A DNA stretch of 64,000 nucleotides from CAYZTY01 sp964444665 (GTDB lineage Bacteria > Planctomycetota > Phycisphaerae > Sedimentisphaerales > CAYZTY01), in NCBI GenBank assembly GCA_964444665.1, contig CAYUIE010000009.1, positions 1 through 64,000 of the forward strand. Reading direction: 5' to 3'. Below, piece by piece: positions 43,777-52,554 of this stretch. The notes beneath the pieces were generated by a model. The model searched no databases. It worked only from the letters and a program-made list of their open reading frames with translations, and was not told the DNA's origin. The position numbers were made by a program, and so were the translations under genes. The first letter of the stretch is position 1. Every line of letters starts with the position of its first letter.

Positions 43777-44499
43777 TTGCAGATAAATATGAGAGATAAT
43801 AGCCTTATTGCTGTAGTCAAAGAGAAGCAGGCGATACTCTTCGACCTTTTTCACACTCTTACAAAGGTCGAATCATCGTGGTCCGACGGACCGCCGACTT
43901 GCGAGATGCTCGGAGTCAGCAAAGAGGCCTGGAACGAGCAATTACTGGAAAAGTCGCGGGAACGTTTGACCGGGGAAGTTAACGACCCTGTTTTAATAAT
44001 TCGAAAGATGGCGCATTCGATTGACCCCTCCATTCCGGAAGAGATAATTAAAAAGGCGGTCGATAACAGGATTAAAAGATTTTACGATGCTCTTATAAAT
44101 ATCCCGCAGGAAACACTTGAAGTGCTTGCTATTCTAAAATCGAGGAAGAAAAAAATCGGGCTGATTAGCAACGCGGACGTTGCGGAGATAGTAGGGTGGA
44201 AGAGGTCTCCGGTTACGCATCTTTTCGATTCGGTCGTTTTTTCCTGCAAGGTCGGCTGTGTTAAGCCTGAGCCGGAAATTTATAATATATGTATGGAAGA
44301 ATTGAGTGCAGAACCTAACCAATGTTTGTTTGTCGGTGACGGCGGCTCGAGAGAGCTCGAAGGAGCGAAGAATTTAGGCATCACGACGGTTATGATAACA
44401 GGAATAATAAGCGAGATTTGGCCGGATAAGATTGACGCAAGAAAGAAATATGCGGACTATGTAATCGAACGGCTGAATGAGCTGGTAAAGAAAAACTAA
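43777..44499 (+). CDS. HAD-family hydrolase
   Basis: A 240-residue hydrolase. Motif I is DLFHTLT at about residue 24, where the nucleophile Asp is followed by LFHT; motif II is LISNADV at about 132; motif III/IV is KPEPEIY with the FVGDGGS aspartate at about 187. A helical cap of about 90 residues separates motif I and II, typical of subclass C1 phosphatases. The substrate is unknown. TTG at 43777 follows AAGGGA at a good distance; ATG at 43789 is the alternative. The last gene before a DUF3795 pair. Confidence 0.8.
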   Translation: MQINMRDNSLIAVVKEKQAILFDLFHTLTKVESSWSDGPPTCEMLGVSKEAWNEQLLEKSRERLTGEVNDPVLIIRKMAHSIDPSIPEEIIKKAVDNRIKRFYDALINIPQETLEVLAILKSRKKKIGLISNADVAEIVGWKRSPVTHLFDSVVFSCKVGCVKPEPEIYNICMEELSAEPNQCLFVGDGGSRELEGAKNLGITTVMITGIISEIWPDKIDARKKYADYVIERLNELVKKN

Positions 44500-44524
44500 A
44501 AGGATAAAATAGAAGGACGTTATT

Positions 44525-44890
44525 ATGGAAGAAAACATAGCTGTCTGTGGTCTCGATTGCAGCACGTGCCCGTTTCCGAACATTCACGAAAACCTGGAAA
44601 ATGCGCAGAAGTGGGTCGGGCAGTTTAGAGAGTGGAAAGTCATAAGCGATAGCGAAGGCGCAGAAGAGATAATGGCAAGAGGGCCTTATTGCATTAGTTG
44701 TCGCGGCGACCGCTCTAAACACTGGTCGGCCGAGTGCTGGATTCTGAAGTGCTGTGTGGATGATAAAGGATTGGACAATTGCTCGCAGTGCGGCGAGTTC
44801 CCTTGCGAGAAATTAGTGGAATGGAGTAAAGAAAATCCGCATTACGGCAAGGCGCTCGATAATCTTAAACAAATGAAACAGAGCCGTTGA
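44525..44890 (+). CDS. DUF3795 cysteine-rich protein, cytosolic copy
   Basis: A 121-residue protein with a DUF3795 signature: CGLDCSTCPF near the start, CISCRGDRSKHW in the middle and CWILKCCVDDKGLDNCSQCGEFPC near the end, giving about ten cysteines in CxxC-type pairs. The cysteines suggest metal or Fe-S binding. No signal peptide. GAAGGA lies 7 bases before the ATG. The following gene is a close duplicate with an export signal. Confidence 0.85.
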   Translation: MEENIAVCGLDCSTCPFPNIHENLENAQKWVGQFREWKVISDSEGAEEIMARGPYCISCRGDRSKHWSAECWILKCCVDDKGLDNCSQCGEFPCEKLVEWSKENPHYGKALDNLKQMKQSR

Positions 44891-44896
44891 TTCCTG

Positions 44897-44926
44897 CGCG
44901 GGCCGTTTCGATGGAGGGCGGCCGCG
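44897..44926 (+). other. GC-rich hairpin between the DUF3795 genes
   Basis: CGCGGGCCG (44897-44905) pairs with CGGCCGCG (44919-44926) with a single bulged G around a 13-base loop. A run of five T follows about ten bases later, so it may attenuate read-through into the second gene. A weaker related arrangement (CTACT/AGTAG inside a CGCG pair) follows the second gene near 45440-45475. Confidence 0.4.
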
Positions 44927-44956
44927 AGAAGGACAATTTTTGAAAGAGTCAATACG

Positions 44957-45436
44957 ATGGTTTTAAGAAAAAATAGAATTGATAGAAGAGAATTCCTCAA
45001 GGCTACCGCTGCCGCGGGTGTTGGGTATGTAATTACCTCGGCCGGCTGTCGTAAACAAAAAAGTGAAGCTGCGAAAAAGAATATAGCTGTATGTGGTCTC
45101 GATTGCAGCACGTGCCCGTTTCCGCATATTCACGAAAGTCTGGAGAATGCGCAGAAGTGGGTAGGGCAGTTTAGAGAGTGGAAAGTCATAAAGCAGGACG
45201 AAGGCGCAGAAGAGATAATGGCGAAAGGCCCGTATTGTATGGGCTGTCGCGGCGACCGTTCTAAACACTGGTCGGCCGACTGCTGGATTCTAAAGTGCTG
45301 TGTGGATGATAAGGGACTGGATAATTGCTCACAGTGCGGCCAGTTTCCCTGTGAGAAATTAGTGGAATGGAGCAAGGAAAGGCCGGCATACGGCAAGGCA
45401 TTGGATAATCTGAGAAAACTTAAAGAAAGCCAGTAA
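44957..45436 (+). CDS. DUF3795 protein with Tat-type lipoprotein signal
   Basis: A 159-residue duplicate of the preceding gene, with the same cysteine set (CGLDCSTCPF, CMGCRGDRSKHW, CWILKCCVDDKG). The added N-terminus is a twin-arginine signal with RREFLKAT at about residues 11-18 and a lipobox TSAGC, predicting Tat export and lipid anchoring. DNA is almost identical to its neighbour over several stretches, for instance around GTCTCGATTGCAGCACG. The ATG at 44957 lacks a strong Shine-Dalgarno. Function unknown. Confidence 0.85.
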   Translation: MVLRKNRIDRREFLKATAAAGVGYVITSAGCRKQKSEAAKKNIAVCGLDCSTCPFPHIHESLENAQKWVGQFREWKVIKQDEGAEEIMAKGPYCMGCRGDRSKHWSADCWILKCCVDDKGLDNCSQCGQFPCEKLVEWSKERPAYGKALDNLRKLKESQ

Positions 45437-45493
45437 CTCGCGCGTCAACTACTTCAATAAAGAGTAGCCGCGGACAAGGGAATATATAAAGTA

Positions 45494-45952
45494 ATGTCAA
45501 AATATTTCAGGATGAAGCTGGCTGGGACTTTTGGGCCTGATATTACACCGGCCGGATTTAGAATCGTTTCGTATTGTCCGGCCCTGCACCATAATGAAAT
45601 CCCTTTTATCTATGCGGAGTCTTTCCATGAAGCCCCCTGGGACGATGACTGGGATACTTTTCTTGGATTCGACTCCGAGGGAGTATTCATAGCAGTCGAT
45701 GCCGGGACCGGCAAATATATAGGTTTTATTATAAGCTACAGCAAGGAAGATTATGGCTATATAAGCATCGTTGCCGTTATTCCGAAATGGCGAAAAAAAG
45801 CAGTAGCGTCTTCTTTAATAAGAACCGCTATTCAACGTTTTGGCTCTATGAAAATGGAGACGGTAAGAGTTGATGTAGAGGAAATAAATACGCCAGCGAT
45901 AAATTCATATAAAAAAGCCGGCTTTGTCATTGCAGAAACATTTGAGGAATGA
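45494..45952 (+). CDS. GNAT-family N-acetyltransferase
   Basis: A 152-residue acetyltransferase of the GNAT fold. The acyl-CoA-binding strand and loop are seen as SIVAVIPKWRKKAVASSLI (about 95-113), then the typical IQRFGSMKMETVRVDV and the final NSYKKAGFVI segment. Substrate is unknown. It precedes the Nudix gene by 3 bases and is probably co-transcribed with it. Confidence 0.75.
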   Translation: MSKYFRMKLAGTFGPDITPAGFRIVSYCPALHHNEIPFIYAESFHEAPWDDDWDTFLGFDSEGVFIAVDAGTGKYIGFIISYSKEDYGYISIVAVIPKWRKKAVASSLIRTAIQRFGSMKMETVRVDVEEINTPAINSYKKAGFVIAETFEE

Positions 45953-45955
45953 TAT

Positions 45956-46417
45956 ATGATGAATCGTTCTCCTTTTCAGGTGTTAGTTTTTCCTTACAGA
46001 CTGATAGCGAATCAAGGTCCGCTATATTGCATATTTAAAAGAAATCCGGAGACGGGAGGGTATTGGCAGGGTATTGCCGGTGGAGGTGAGCAAGGCGAGA
46101 CTCCATTAGATGCAGCTAAGAGAGAAGCACACGAGGAGGCAAATATATCACCAAATAATGCTTATATGCAATTAGATTTGTTAGCAACAATTCCAGTGGA
46201 AAACGTGTGTGGATTCATATGGGGAAGTGGTACTTTGGTTATTCCGGAACATACTTTTGGAGTCGAATTGTTTGATGAGAATATAATTTTGACTAATGAG
46301 CACACTGAATACAAATGGGCTGACTACAAAAATGCTTATGAAATGCTTCGCTGGGACAGCAACAGGAATGCTTTATGGGAATTAAATCATAGACTGTTGT
46401 CTTCTTTAAATTCCTGA
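45956..46417 (+). CDS. Nudix hydrolase
   Basis: A 153-residue hydrolase. The Nudix box reads GGGEQGETPLDAAKREAHEE followed by ANI (about 42-64), matching G-x5-E-x7-REUxEE except that the last Gly is Asn. Such enzymes hydrolyse nucleoside diphosphates linked to another moiety; the target is unknown. It starts 3 bases after the GNAT stop. Confidence 0.85.
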   Translation: MMNRSPFQVLVFPYRLIANQGPLYCIFKRNPETGGYWQGIAGGGEQGETPLDAAKREAHEEANISPNNAYMQLDLLATIPVENVCGFIWGSGTLVIPEHTFGVELFDENIILTNEHTEYKWADYKNAYEMLRWDSNRNALWELNHRLLSSLNS

Positions 46418-46478
46418 CTTACGCTGTAAGCCTTAGACATAATGACGTACGGCAATATAAATATGGAAGGGAAACTGT

Positions 46479-46946
46479 ATGGAACCGGCTATAAAGAAGT
46501 TGCCTGCATTTTGTGTGGTTGGTGTAACAACGTTTGGGGAGGGCGGCTCGGGATTGTTTCCCAAGGCCTGGGAGATGTTCTTTAAGCTGGAGAAGAACGT
46601 AGAATGGAAAGACAATACGAGAAAATTCGGCATAGAATTCTATACCGAGGAATTTCACAAGGAGAACAAGTGGTTTTATATGGCGTGCAAGGAAGTTAAG
46701 GACCTCTCTTCAATGCCGGACGTTATGGTTGGCAAGAGAATTCCTGAACATCAATACGCTGTTTTCTCCTGTAAAGGATTAAGCGAACTTATGAAGACAT
46801 TTCAGTTTGCGTATAAGGAATGGCTGCCCAAATCAGACTATGTTTCGGCAGGCTGTTTCGATTTCGAGCTGTATGATGAGAGATTCAGGGGCGCGGAGAA
46901 CCCGGAATCTATAATTGACATTTATATACCGATTAAAAAGAAGTAG
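46479..46946 (+). CDS. GyrI-like effector-binding domain protein
   Basis: A 155-residue protein resembling the stand-alone GyrI-like/AraC effector-binding domain: an N-terminal LPAFCVVGV strand, a long helix around LFPKAWEMFF, then the IPEHQYAVFSCKG strand and the final FELYDERF segment with a DIYIPI end. Stand-alone members bind small molecules or peptides, or in E. coli SbmC protect gyrase. It ends convergent with hisI, 18 bases away. Confidence 0.7.
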   Translation: MEPAIKKLPAFCVVGVTTFGEGGSGLFPKAWEMFFKLEKNVEWKDNTRKFGIEFYTEEFHKENKWFYMACKEVKDLSSMPDVMVGKRIPEHQYAVFSCKGLSELMKTFQFAYKEWLPKSDYVSAGCFDFELYDERFRGAENPESIIDIYIPIKKK

Positions 46947-46964
46947 TAATTGGTAACTCAGTAA

Positions 46965-47378
46965 TTATTTCTTGTAAACGGCATCGGGGTCGAAGACCTT
47001 CTCGGCGATTGACTCGAGCTTGTCTTTGCTGTCTTTTTTGAGTGCGCGATGAAAGCAGGACTGGTAGCCTAAGTGGCACTGGCCGGCCTGTACGGTTACC
47101 TTCAGCAGAATACAGTCCTGGTCGCAGTCGGTAAGAATCTGTTCTACTTTCTGGAAGTGGCCGCTCTGCTCGCCCTTGGTCCACAGCTTTTTTCTCGACC
47201 TGCTGTAGTATATTCCCTTTCCGGTTTCTATAGTTTTTTCGAGCGCCTCGCGGTTCATATACCCGACCATCAGGACCTGGCCGGTCTTTGCATCCTGCAC
47301 GATGGCTGTTATCAGGCCGTCGGGACCGAATTGGGGAAGAAATTGCAGGCCTTCTTCGATGTCTTGTTTTGTAGCCAC
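46965..47378 (-). CDS. hisI: phosphoribosyl-AMP cyclohydrolase
   Basis: A 137-residue histidine-pathway enzyme that opens the adenine ring of phosphoribosyl-AMP. Signature parts are LMVGYMNREAL, LWTKGEQSGH, DCDQDCILLKV and the zinc Cys site CHLGYQSCF. The start is GTG at 47378, with AAGGAG 9 bases upstream, giving the usual family length of about 130; a longer frame from 47510 would add 44 residues. It stands apart from other his genes here and faces the GyrI-like gene. Confidence 0.93.
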   Translation of the reverse strand: MATKQDIEEGLQFLPQFGPDGLITAIVQDAKTGQVLMVGYMNREALEKTIETGKGIYYSRSRKKLWTKGEQSGHFQKVEQILTDCDQDCILLKVTVQAGQCHLGYQSCFHRALKKDSKDKLESIAEKVFDPDAVYKK

Positions 47379-47503
47379 TTTCAGCAGCTCCTTACTGATA
47401 TATGCCCGGAAGGCGGGGCTGTTATTTATATTACGCAATATCTTGCTGCGATGAATCTTACCTGCTATTATATCCGAAAACAAGGTTTTTTGAGGAAACC
47501 GAG

Positions 47504-48553
47504 TTGGCACAAGGCCCGACGAGCAAAAGGAAAAAGCATATATCTACGATATTGCGTTTTTGTGTGGCAGGCATTGCGCTGTATCTTGTATTTCGCAACG
47601 AGGATTTTGGAAAACTTACGGGGACTTTATTGGGGATGAGTTTATGGGTTTTTTTGGGGGTGGTGGGTATTTTATTCTTTAGTCAGTTTATTTTTGTCTC
47701 ACGCTGGTGGGTACTGTTGAGGGTTCAGGGCATCAATATTAATATATGGGCGGCATTCAAGCTTCATTTATTAGGATTATTCTATAATAACTTTTTGCCA
47801 AGCTCGGTGGGAGGTGACGTACTTAGGGCGTGGTATGTTACTAAGCATACCGATAAAAAGCTCGAGGCCGTTCTTAGCGTCTTTGTCGACAGGGCGATAG
47901 GTTTTTCCGGGCTGATTGCTATGGCCGCCTGTTTTTACTGGTTTGTACCGGTGGAAGGGCAAAGCGACCAGCTGGAGATAAATTTTAGTTTCGATACATT
48001 TCAATCTCTGTCGGGATTTGGGTGGATTGTTTTATATGTGGTTGGGGCTCTGGCGGCGATTCTTTGCATTTTCTTACTAACGAATAAGGGCAGGGCGGTC
48101 CTGAAGAAAGGCTGGTCTGTTCTGCGAGATAAGGGCTCTCGTGCGGCCGGAAAAGCGAGAGATGCTATCCGCCTTTACTGTCGTAAGCCGCTGGCGATAT
48201 TGCTTGCGTATGTACTAACCTTTTGTTGTCAGGCCGTCTTTATCGTGGGTTTATGGCTTGCCGGACGCAATCTCGGGATGACGGCCCCTCTTAAGTACTA
48301 TTTTGTCTTCTTTCCGGCCGCATGGGTTCTGGGGCTGTTGCCTGTGAGTGTTGGGGGACTCGGTATATGGGAAGGGGGGCTGAAAATTATGTTTACACAG
48401 CTGGCGTCGGTTACCAGCGAGCAGGCTGTTGCGCTGGCGGTATTCCATCGCGTTGCCTGGCTTATTGCTTCTTTGCCGGGAGTGGTTATACATCTGGCCG
48501 GGGCTCATCTGCCAAAAGAGTTTTTTATTGACGAACAGGATTCTATAAATTAA
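47504..48553 (+). CDS. lysylphosphatidylglycerol synthetase-type flippase (UPF0104)
   Basis: A 349-residue membrane protein with about eight or nine helices, matching the LPG_synthase_TM/UPF0104 family. The signature NNFLPSSVGGDVLRAWYV lies at about 95-112 and the second, LLPVSVGGLGIWEGG, near 280. Members include MprF flippase domains and glycolipid transferases; no synthase domain is attached, so lipid translocation is the likely role. TTG at 47504 preceded by GAGG is chosen, since the earlier ATG at 47402 would extend into the region of divergent hisI start. Confidence 0.75.
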   Translation: MAQGPTSKRKKHISTILRFCVAGIALYLVFRNEDFGKLTGTLLGMSLWVFLGVVGILFFSQFIFVSRWWVLLRVQGININIWAAFKLHLLGLFYNNFLPSSVGGDVLRAWYVTKHTDKKLEAVLSVFVDRAIGFSGLIAMAACFYWFVPVEGQSDQLEINFSFDTFQSLSGFGWIVLYVVGALAAILCIFLLTNKGRAVLKKGWSVLRDKGSRAAGKARDAIRLYCRKPLAILLAYVLTFCCQAVFIVGLWLAGRNLGMTAPLKYYFVFFPAAWVLGLLPVSVGGLGIWEGGLKIMFTQLASVTSEQAVALAVFHRVAWLIASLPGVVIHLAGAHLPKEFFIDEQDSIN

Positions 48554-48655
48554 ACTATCGGCGCAGTGTGGTTTGGCTGCAGGGCTGTCAAAAGCGCAAT
48601 TTAGTGTGAAATAAGGAGTTACGAACAAACCAGCGAGGGGCTGTTCACAGAAGCT

Positions 48656-49474
48656 ATGCAAGCATTAAAAACTTTCAGAGGCTATTTTCTGCGGGGGCTG
48701 GCGGCGCTTCTTCCGACAGTGGTTACAATCTGGATATTCGTGCAGTGCTACATCTTCGTGCAGGGAAATATCAGTATCCATATCAATCGTGGGGTTGTCC
48801 GGCTGGCGGTGGCGGCTACCAAATGGTATCCGCCTATCACTAATGACCAGAAGGTTACTTATGTCTTGAAGAACGAGCCGGAGCTACAGGCCCAGCCGGA
48901 TGTGCTTGGGGAGAGGATAAAGGATGATGACATCATAAAAGGCACGAGAATCCAGGTTGCAGAAAAGTACTGGGTGACGGGGCCTGGACAGATTACCGGA
49001 TTTATTCTGGCGTTGTTGGGCGTGTGCATCCTGGGGGTGATTCTGGCCAGCGTGGCGGGCAGGACGCTATGGCGAATTTTCGAAAAATTTCTTGTAAGGA
49101 CGCCTTTTTTACGGAAGGTTTATCCGTATATAAAACAGGTAACCGACCTTATGTTGTCGGATAAGAAACTGACATTTCTCCGCGTTGTTGCATTGCAGTA
49201 TCCTCGGCAGGGGACGTGGTCGCTGGGTTTGGTTACCGGTTCGGGACTGAAGAAGATAAATGAGAATATGACGAGAGAGTTTTTAACCGTTTTTGTACCG
49301 ACTTCGCCGACGCCGTTTACGGGCTATGTGATAATGACGGCCAAAGATGAGACAATAGAGCTGGATATGACGATAGAGGAGGCGCTGCGATTTACGATAA
49401 GCGGCGGTGTGGTAACGCCGAGCATGCTGCCATCCGAAAGGAAGAGCGACTCTACGGATAAGGCGGAGAGTTAG
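48656..49474 (+). CDS. DUF502 family membrane protein
   Basis: A 272-residue protein with two membrane helices: an N-terminal one (about 14-34, GLAALLPTVVTIWIFVQ) and a second at about 118-140 (GFILALLGVCILGVILASVAG). The family signature VRTPFLRKVYPYIKQ and later FVPTSPTPFTGYV are visible. DUF502 has no defined function; it occurs near envelope genes. The loop between the helices is longer than average. It opens a run of plus-strand genes leading to the PTS operon. Confidence 0.85.
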   Translation: MQALKTFRGYFLRGLAALLPTVVTIWIFVQCYIFVQGNISIHINRGVVRLAVAATKWYPPITNDQKVTYVLKNEPELQAQPDVLGERIKDDDIIKGTRIQVAEKYWVTGPGQITGFILALLGVCILGVILASVAGRTLWRIFEKFLVRTPFLRKVYPYIKQVTDLMLSDKKLTFLRVVALQYPRQGTWSLGLVTGSGLKKINENMTREFLTVFVPTSPTPFTGYVIMTAKDETIELDMTIEEALRFTISGGVVTPSMLPSERKSDSTDKAES

Positions 49475-49509
49475 CGACGAGATAAGCATTTAATTTAAGG
49501 AGATTGAAT

Positions 49510-49809
49510 TTGTTGGTGATGATTAGCGGCAAGCATATTGAGATAACCGAAGGATTAAAAACACATACGCAGCAGAAAGTTTCGAAGCTGCCGAAGTATT
49601 ATAGCAACATAAACAAGGTAGAGGTAATTATCCACGGCAGCCAGAGCGCGACACCCGGAGTTGAGATAATTGCAAGTGCGGAACATAACAAGGTTTTTGT
49701 GGTAAAAGAGCCCGGCCAGGACATATATGCCTGCATTGATACCGCCAGTAAGAAGCTTGAACGGCAGTTAAAAAGGCAAAAGGAAAAAGAACGAGACAAT
49801 AAGCACTGA
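49510..49809 (+). CDS. hpf: ribosome hibernation promoting factor / sigma54 modulation protein
   Basis: A 99-residue short-form HPF protein that binds the 30S decoding region and stabilises resting ribosomes. The start MISGKHIEITEGLK, the VEVIIHG strand and the basic C-terminal helix (KKLERQLKRQKEK) fit. Start is uncertain: TTG at 49510 lies 7 bases after AAGGAG; ATG at 49519 is a possible alternative. hpf before ptsN is a known order in proteobacteria next to rpoN, although rpoN is not visible here. Confidence 0.9.
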   Translation: MLVMISGKHIEITEGLKTHTQQKVSKLPKYYSNINKVEVIIHGSQSATPGVEIIASAEHNKVFVVKEPGQDIYACIDTASKKLERQLKRQKEKERDNKH

Positions 49810-49896
49810 GCCGGCATCAGAATCGGTTAGCCGCGAAAGTATGGTTGGTGGTTTTGACCGGTAGGAAGGGGGTAGATGGGTTTTTTAGGAGCGAAA

Positions 49897-50370
49897 ATGA
49901 AGTTCGCAGATTTTGTCTGCTTTGAAGCGACGGTTCCGGATTTAAAAGCGAGGAACAGAGACGATGTAATCAGTGAGCTTGTCGAGGCAATTGCGACTGC
50001 CGGGGGTTTGAAAAAGGGTGATTGCAGGGATATTATCAAGGCCCTGATTGACAGAGAGAATGAGGCGAGTACGGGTTTAGGTAAAGGCGTTGCGGTTCCA
50101 CACGTCAAGCATTCGGCCGTTAAGCGGCCGGTCTGTGCGGTCGGCCGAAGCAGCCGCGGTATTGATTTTGCCTCTCTTGATAAGCGGCCTGTTTACACGG
50201 TGTTGCTTCTGCTGAGTCCGACCGAGGAGCCGGAGAGGCATCTGGAGGCTATGGAAAAAATATTCGGGCATTTACAGCAGGATAAGTTCCGCAAATTTTT
50301 GCGGCAGTCTCAAACAGCCGAGCAGATTAACGAAATCCTGCGGGAAGCGGATGAGGTAAAATTGCCCTGA
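49897..50370 (+). CDS. ptsN: PTS IIA-like nitrogen-regulatory protein (EIIA-Ntr type)
   Basis: A 157-residue EIIA of the fructose/Ntr class. The phosphorylated His is in the VAVPHVKH motif (His about 69), within a normal IIA fold. The start MKFADF at 49897 is chosen because AGGAG lies 5 bases upstream and it matches family starts; ATG at 49876 would add seven residues. No IIB or IIC domain is near, so phosphorylation from HPr probably serves regulation. Confidence 0.9.
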   Translation: MKFADFVCFEATVPDLKARNRDDVISELVEAIATAGGLKKGDCRDIIKALIDRENEASTGLGKGVAVPHVKHSAVKRPVCAVGRSSRGIDFASLDKRPVYTVLLLLSPTEEPERHLEAMEKIFGHLQQDKFRKFLRQSQTAEQINEILREADEVKLP

Positions 50371-50377
50371 ATAATTA

Positions 50378-50386
50378 TGGTATAAT
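50378..50386 (+). promoter_or_regulatory. extended -10 promoter within the ptsN-ptsH junction
   Basis: TATAAT (50381-50386) preceded by TG one base upstream (TGG) is an extended -10. There is no good -35. It lies about 34 bases before the ptsH start and could give a second start for ptsH-ptsI. Confidence 0.4.
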
Positions 50387-50419
50387 GTAATAAGCTGTAA
50401 GAGTAAGTGAGCAGGCACG

Positions 50420-50752
50420 ATGCAAGCGGAAGGAGAAGCGCTGGAAAAGCTGGTTCGTGAAATAAAAGTTGAGATAAAGAACGAGGATGGTTTGCATATG
50501 CGGCCTGCAATGCAGTTTGTTGATGTTGCGAGCCGGTTCTCCTGTGATATCAAGGTTAGTAATCCGCAGTGCGAAGCCAACGGTAAAAGTATTATGCAGA
50601 TGTCAATGTTGGCTGCCACGCAGGGCAGCAGACTTACAATCAGGGCCGAAGGCGCCGATGCCGAGGAGGCAATTACCGCCTTAAAGGAGCTTGTGGAGGG
50701 TGAACAGTTCCGCGGGGTCTCAGTTGAAGACGTCCCAGAGCAAAATAACTGA
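50420..50752 (+). CDS. ptsH: phosphocarrier protein HPr
   Basis: A 110-residue HPr with an N-terminal extension of about 13 residues before the IKVEIKNEDGLHMRPA motif; the active His is at residue 26. The regulatory Ser region NGKSIMQMSML has Ser57, where Firmicutes HPr is phosphorylated by HPr kinase; no kinase lies here. It takes phosphate from enzyme I. Confidence 0.93.
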   Translation: MQAEGEALEKLVREIKVEIKNEDGLHMRPAMQFVDVASRFSCDIKVSNPQCEANGKSIMQMSMLAATQGSRLTIRAEGADAEEAITALKELVEGEQFRGVSVEDVPEQNN

Positions 50753-50764
50753 TAGAAGGTTAAT

Positions 50765-52501
50765 ATGGAGATAAGGAAAGGCATCGGAGTTTCTCCCGGA
50801 ATCGCTATTGCCAGGTCGCTGGTGATTGATTCCGAGGAATATCGCATTCCGCGGCGTTCGATAATGAACTCTCAGAGAAAGGCGGAAATGAGACGTGTGC
50901 GGGAGGCGTTTGGGAAGGCCGTTGCCGAATTAACCGAGCTGGAAGCGGCGCTGGATATCGGAGAAAGTAAAGTTGGTGATATTTTTGCAGTGCATTCGCG
51001 TTTTCTGCGCGATAGAAGTCTGCGAAAGAAGATAACAGATCTGGTTTTTTCAGAGTGTTTGACCGCTGAATATGCCGTTTCAACCATTCTTCGTGAAATA
51101 GCCACCCATTTTGCTCAGGTAAAAGATGCTTATATCAGCGAGCGTGCGGCGGATATTTACGATGTTGAGAGGCGCTTGCTCAGACACCTTCTTGGAAAGA
51201 AACGGGAAGACGTGGCGCATCTTACCGAGGAAATGGTAGTGATTGCACACCAGTTAAGTCCGACCCAGACGGCGGGGTTTAACAAGACCTTTGTGAAGGG
51301 AGTTGCCACGGATGTCGGTGGGCGAACGAGTCACAGCGCGATTGTTGCCCGTTCATTAGGTATTCCGGCGGTTGTCGCTCTTGAAGATATCAGCGAGGCG
51401 GTGGGCGTGGGCGATGCGGTAATAGTAGACGGCAATCGCGGGGTTGTTATCATAAATCCGGATGAGGAGACGGTACGGGAATATGAAAAGTATTTGCAGG
51501 ACTTTGCTCGTCTTGAGCATGAGCTTGACGCGATACGTGATATGCCTGCGGTTACGCGGGACGGGGTGAGGGTGGAGCTGCTCGGTAATATCGAGTTTCC
51601 CGATGAATCGGAAGTGGTTCTGGCAAAAGGCGGTGAGGGTATAGGTCTTTACCGAACGGAGTTTTTATACCTATACAACCAACAGGAGCCTACGGAGGTC
51701 GACCACTACGAGGCTTATGTAAAAGCAGTTCAGGCTTTCAGCAACAGTTCGGTAGTAATCAGGACAATGGACCTTGGGGCGGATAAGTATACTCCAAGCA
51801 GAAGATACACTCCTGAACCGAATCCATGTCTGGGACTGCGTTCCATTAGACTGTGCCTGCAGGACCTGGCGATGTTCAAGACTCAGTTGCGCGCGATTTT
51901 AAGGACCTCAGTGCTTGGTGATGTGAAGATAATGTTTCCCTTGATAACAAACCTGGAGGAGCTGCGACATGCGAAAATGATTCTTCACGACGTGATGGAG
52001 GACCTTGACGAAGAGTCTATTCCGTATAAGCATGATATCGAGGTCGGAATTATGATTGAGACACCGAGCGCCGCGCTCACGGCGGGTACGCTGGCCAGAG
52101 ACGTAGACTTTTTCAGTATCGGAACCAACGACCTGATTCAATATACGTTGGCGGTTGACCGGAGTAATGAGCGGGTTTCGTCGCTGTTTTCGGCAGGTGA
52201 GCCGGCCGTTCTTCGCCTGATAAGGGCGGTGGTTCAGGATGCTTACAGGGCCAAGATAGGACTGCACGTGTGCGGCGAGATGGCTTCGGAGCCGGAGTAT
52301 ATTATGCTGCTGCTGGGATTGGGAGTGCGCACGTTTTCTCTGGCGCCGCCAATGATACCTGAAGTCAAGCAGATTATTCGTTCGGTCACAATGACAGACT
52401 GCAACCAGCTTACGCGAAAAATCCTGACTATGAATTCACAGCGGCAGATTTCGAATTATCTAAGGGATGCGGCAAGGAAAATTATTCCGGAGGTGTTTTA
52501 A
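50765..52501 (+). CDS. ptsI: phosphoenolpyruvate-protein phosphotransferase (enzyme I)
   Basis: A 578-residue enzyme I, the standard length. The phosphorylated His is in GGRTSHSAIVAR at about 190; PEP-binding residues lie in GLYRTEFLYL (about 296), the TMDLGADKY block, and IGTNDLIQY (about 455), with LHVCGEMAS carrying the catalytic Cys at about 503. It starts 12 bases after ptsH and completes a PEP-EI-HPr-EIIA relay. Confidence 0.96.
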   Translation: MEIRKGIGVSPGIAIARSLVIDSEEYRIPRRSIMNSQRKAEMRRVREAFGKAVAELTELEAALDIGESKVGDIFAVHSRFLRDRSLRKKITDLVFSECLTAEYAVSTILREIATHFAQVKDAYISERAADIYDVERRLLRHLLGKKREDVAHLTEEMVVIAHQLSPTQTAGFNKTFVKGVATDVGGRTSHSAIVARSLGIPAVVALEDISEAVGVGDAVIVDGNRGVVIINPDEETVREYEKYLQDFARLEHELDAIRDMPAVTRDGVRVELLGNIEFPDESEVVLAKGGEGIGLYRTEFLYLYNQQEPTEVDHYEAYVKAVQAFSNSSVVIRTMDLGADKYTPSRRYTPEPNPCLGLRSIRLCLQDLAMFKTQLRAILRTSVLGDVKIMFPLITNLEELRHAKMILHDVMEDLDEESIPYKHDIEVGIMIETPSAALTAGTLARDVDFFSIGTNDLIQYTLAVDRSNERVSSLFSAGEPAVLRLIRAVVQDAYRAKIGLHVCGEMASEPEYIMLLLGLGVRTFSLAPPMIPEVKQIIRSVTMTDCNQLTRKILTMNSQRQISNYLRDAARKIIPEVF

Positions 52502-52554
52502 CCGACCCCTGGAGGGGGACGAAAAACAGATTCATACGGAAAGAGGCGTGTTTT

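Noticed and set aside
47379..47510. N-terminal extension of hisI
   Set aside because: Family length and a Shine-Dalgarno before the GTG at 47378 favour the shorter protein.
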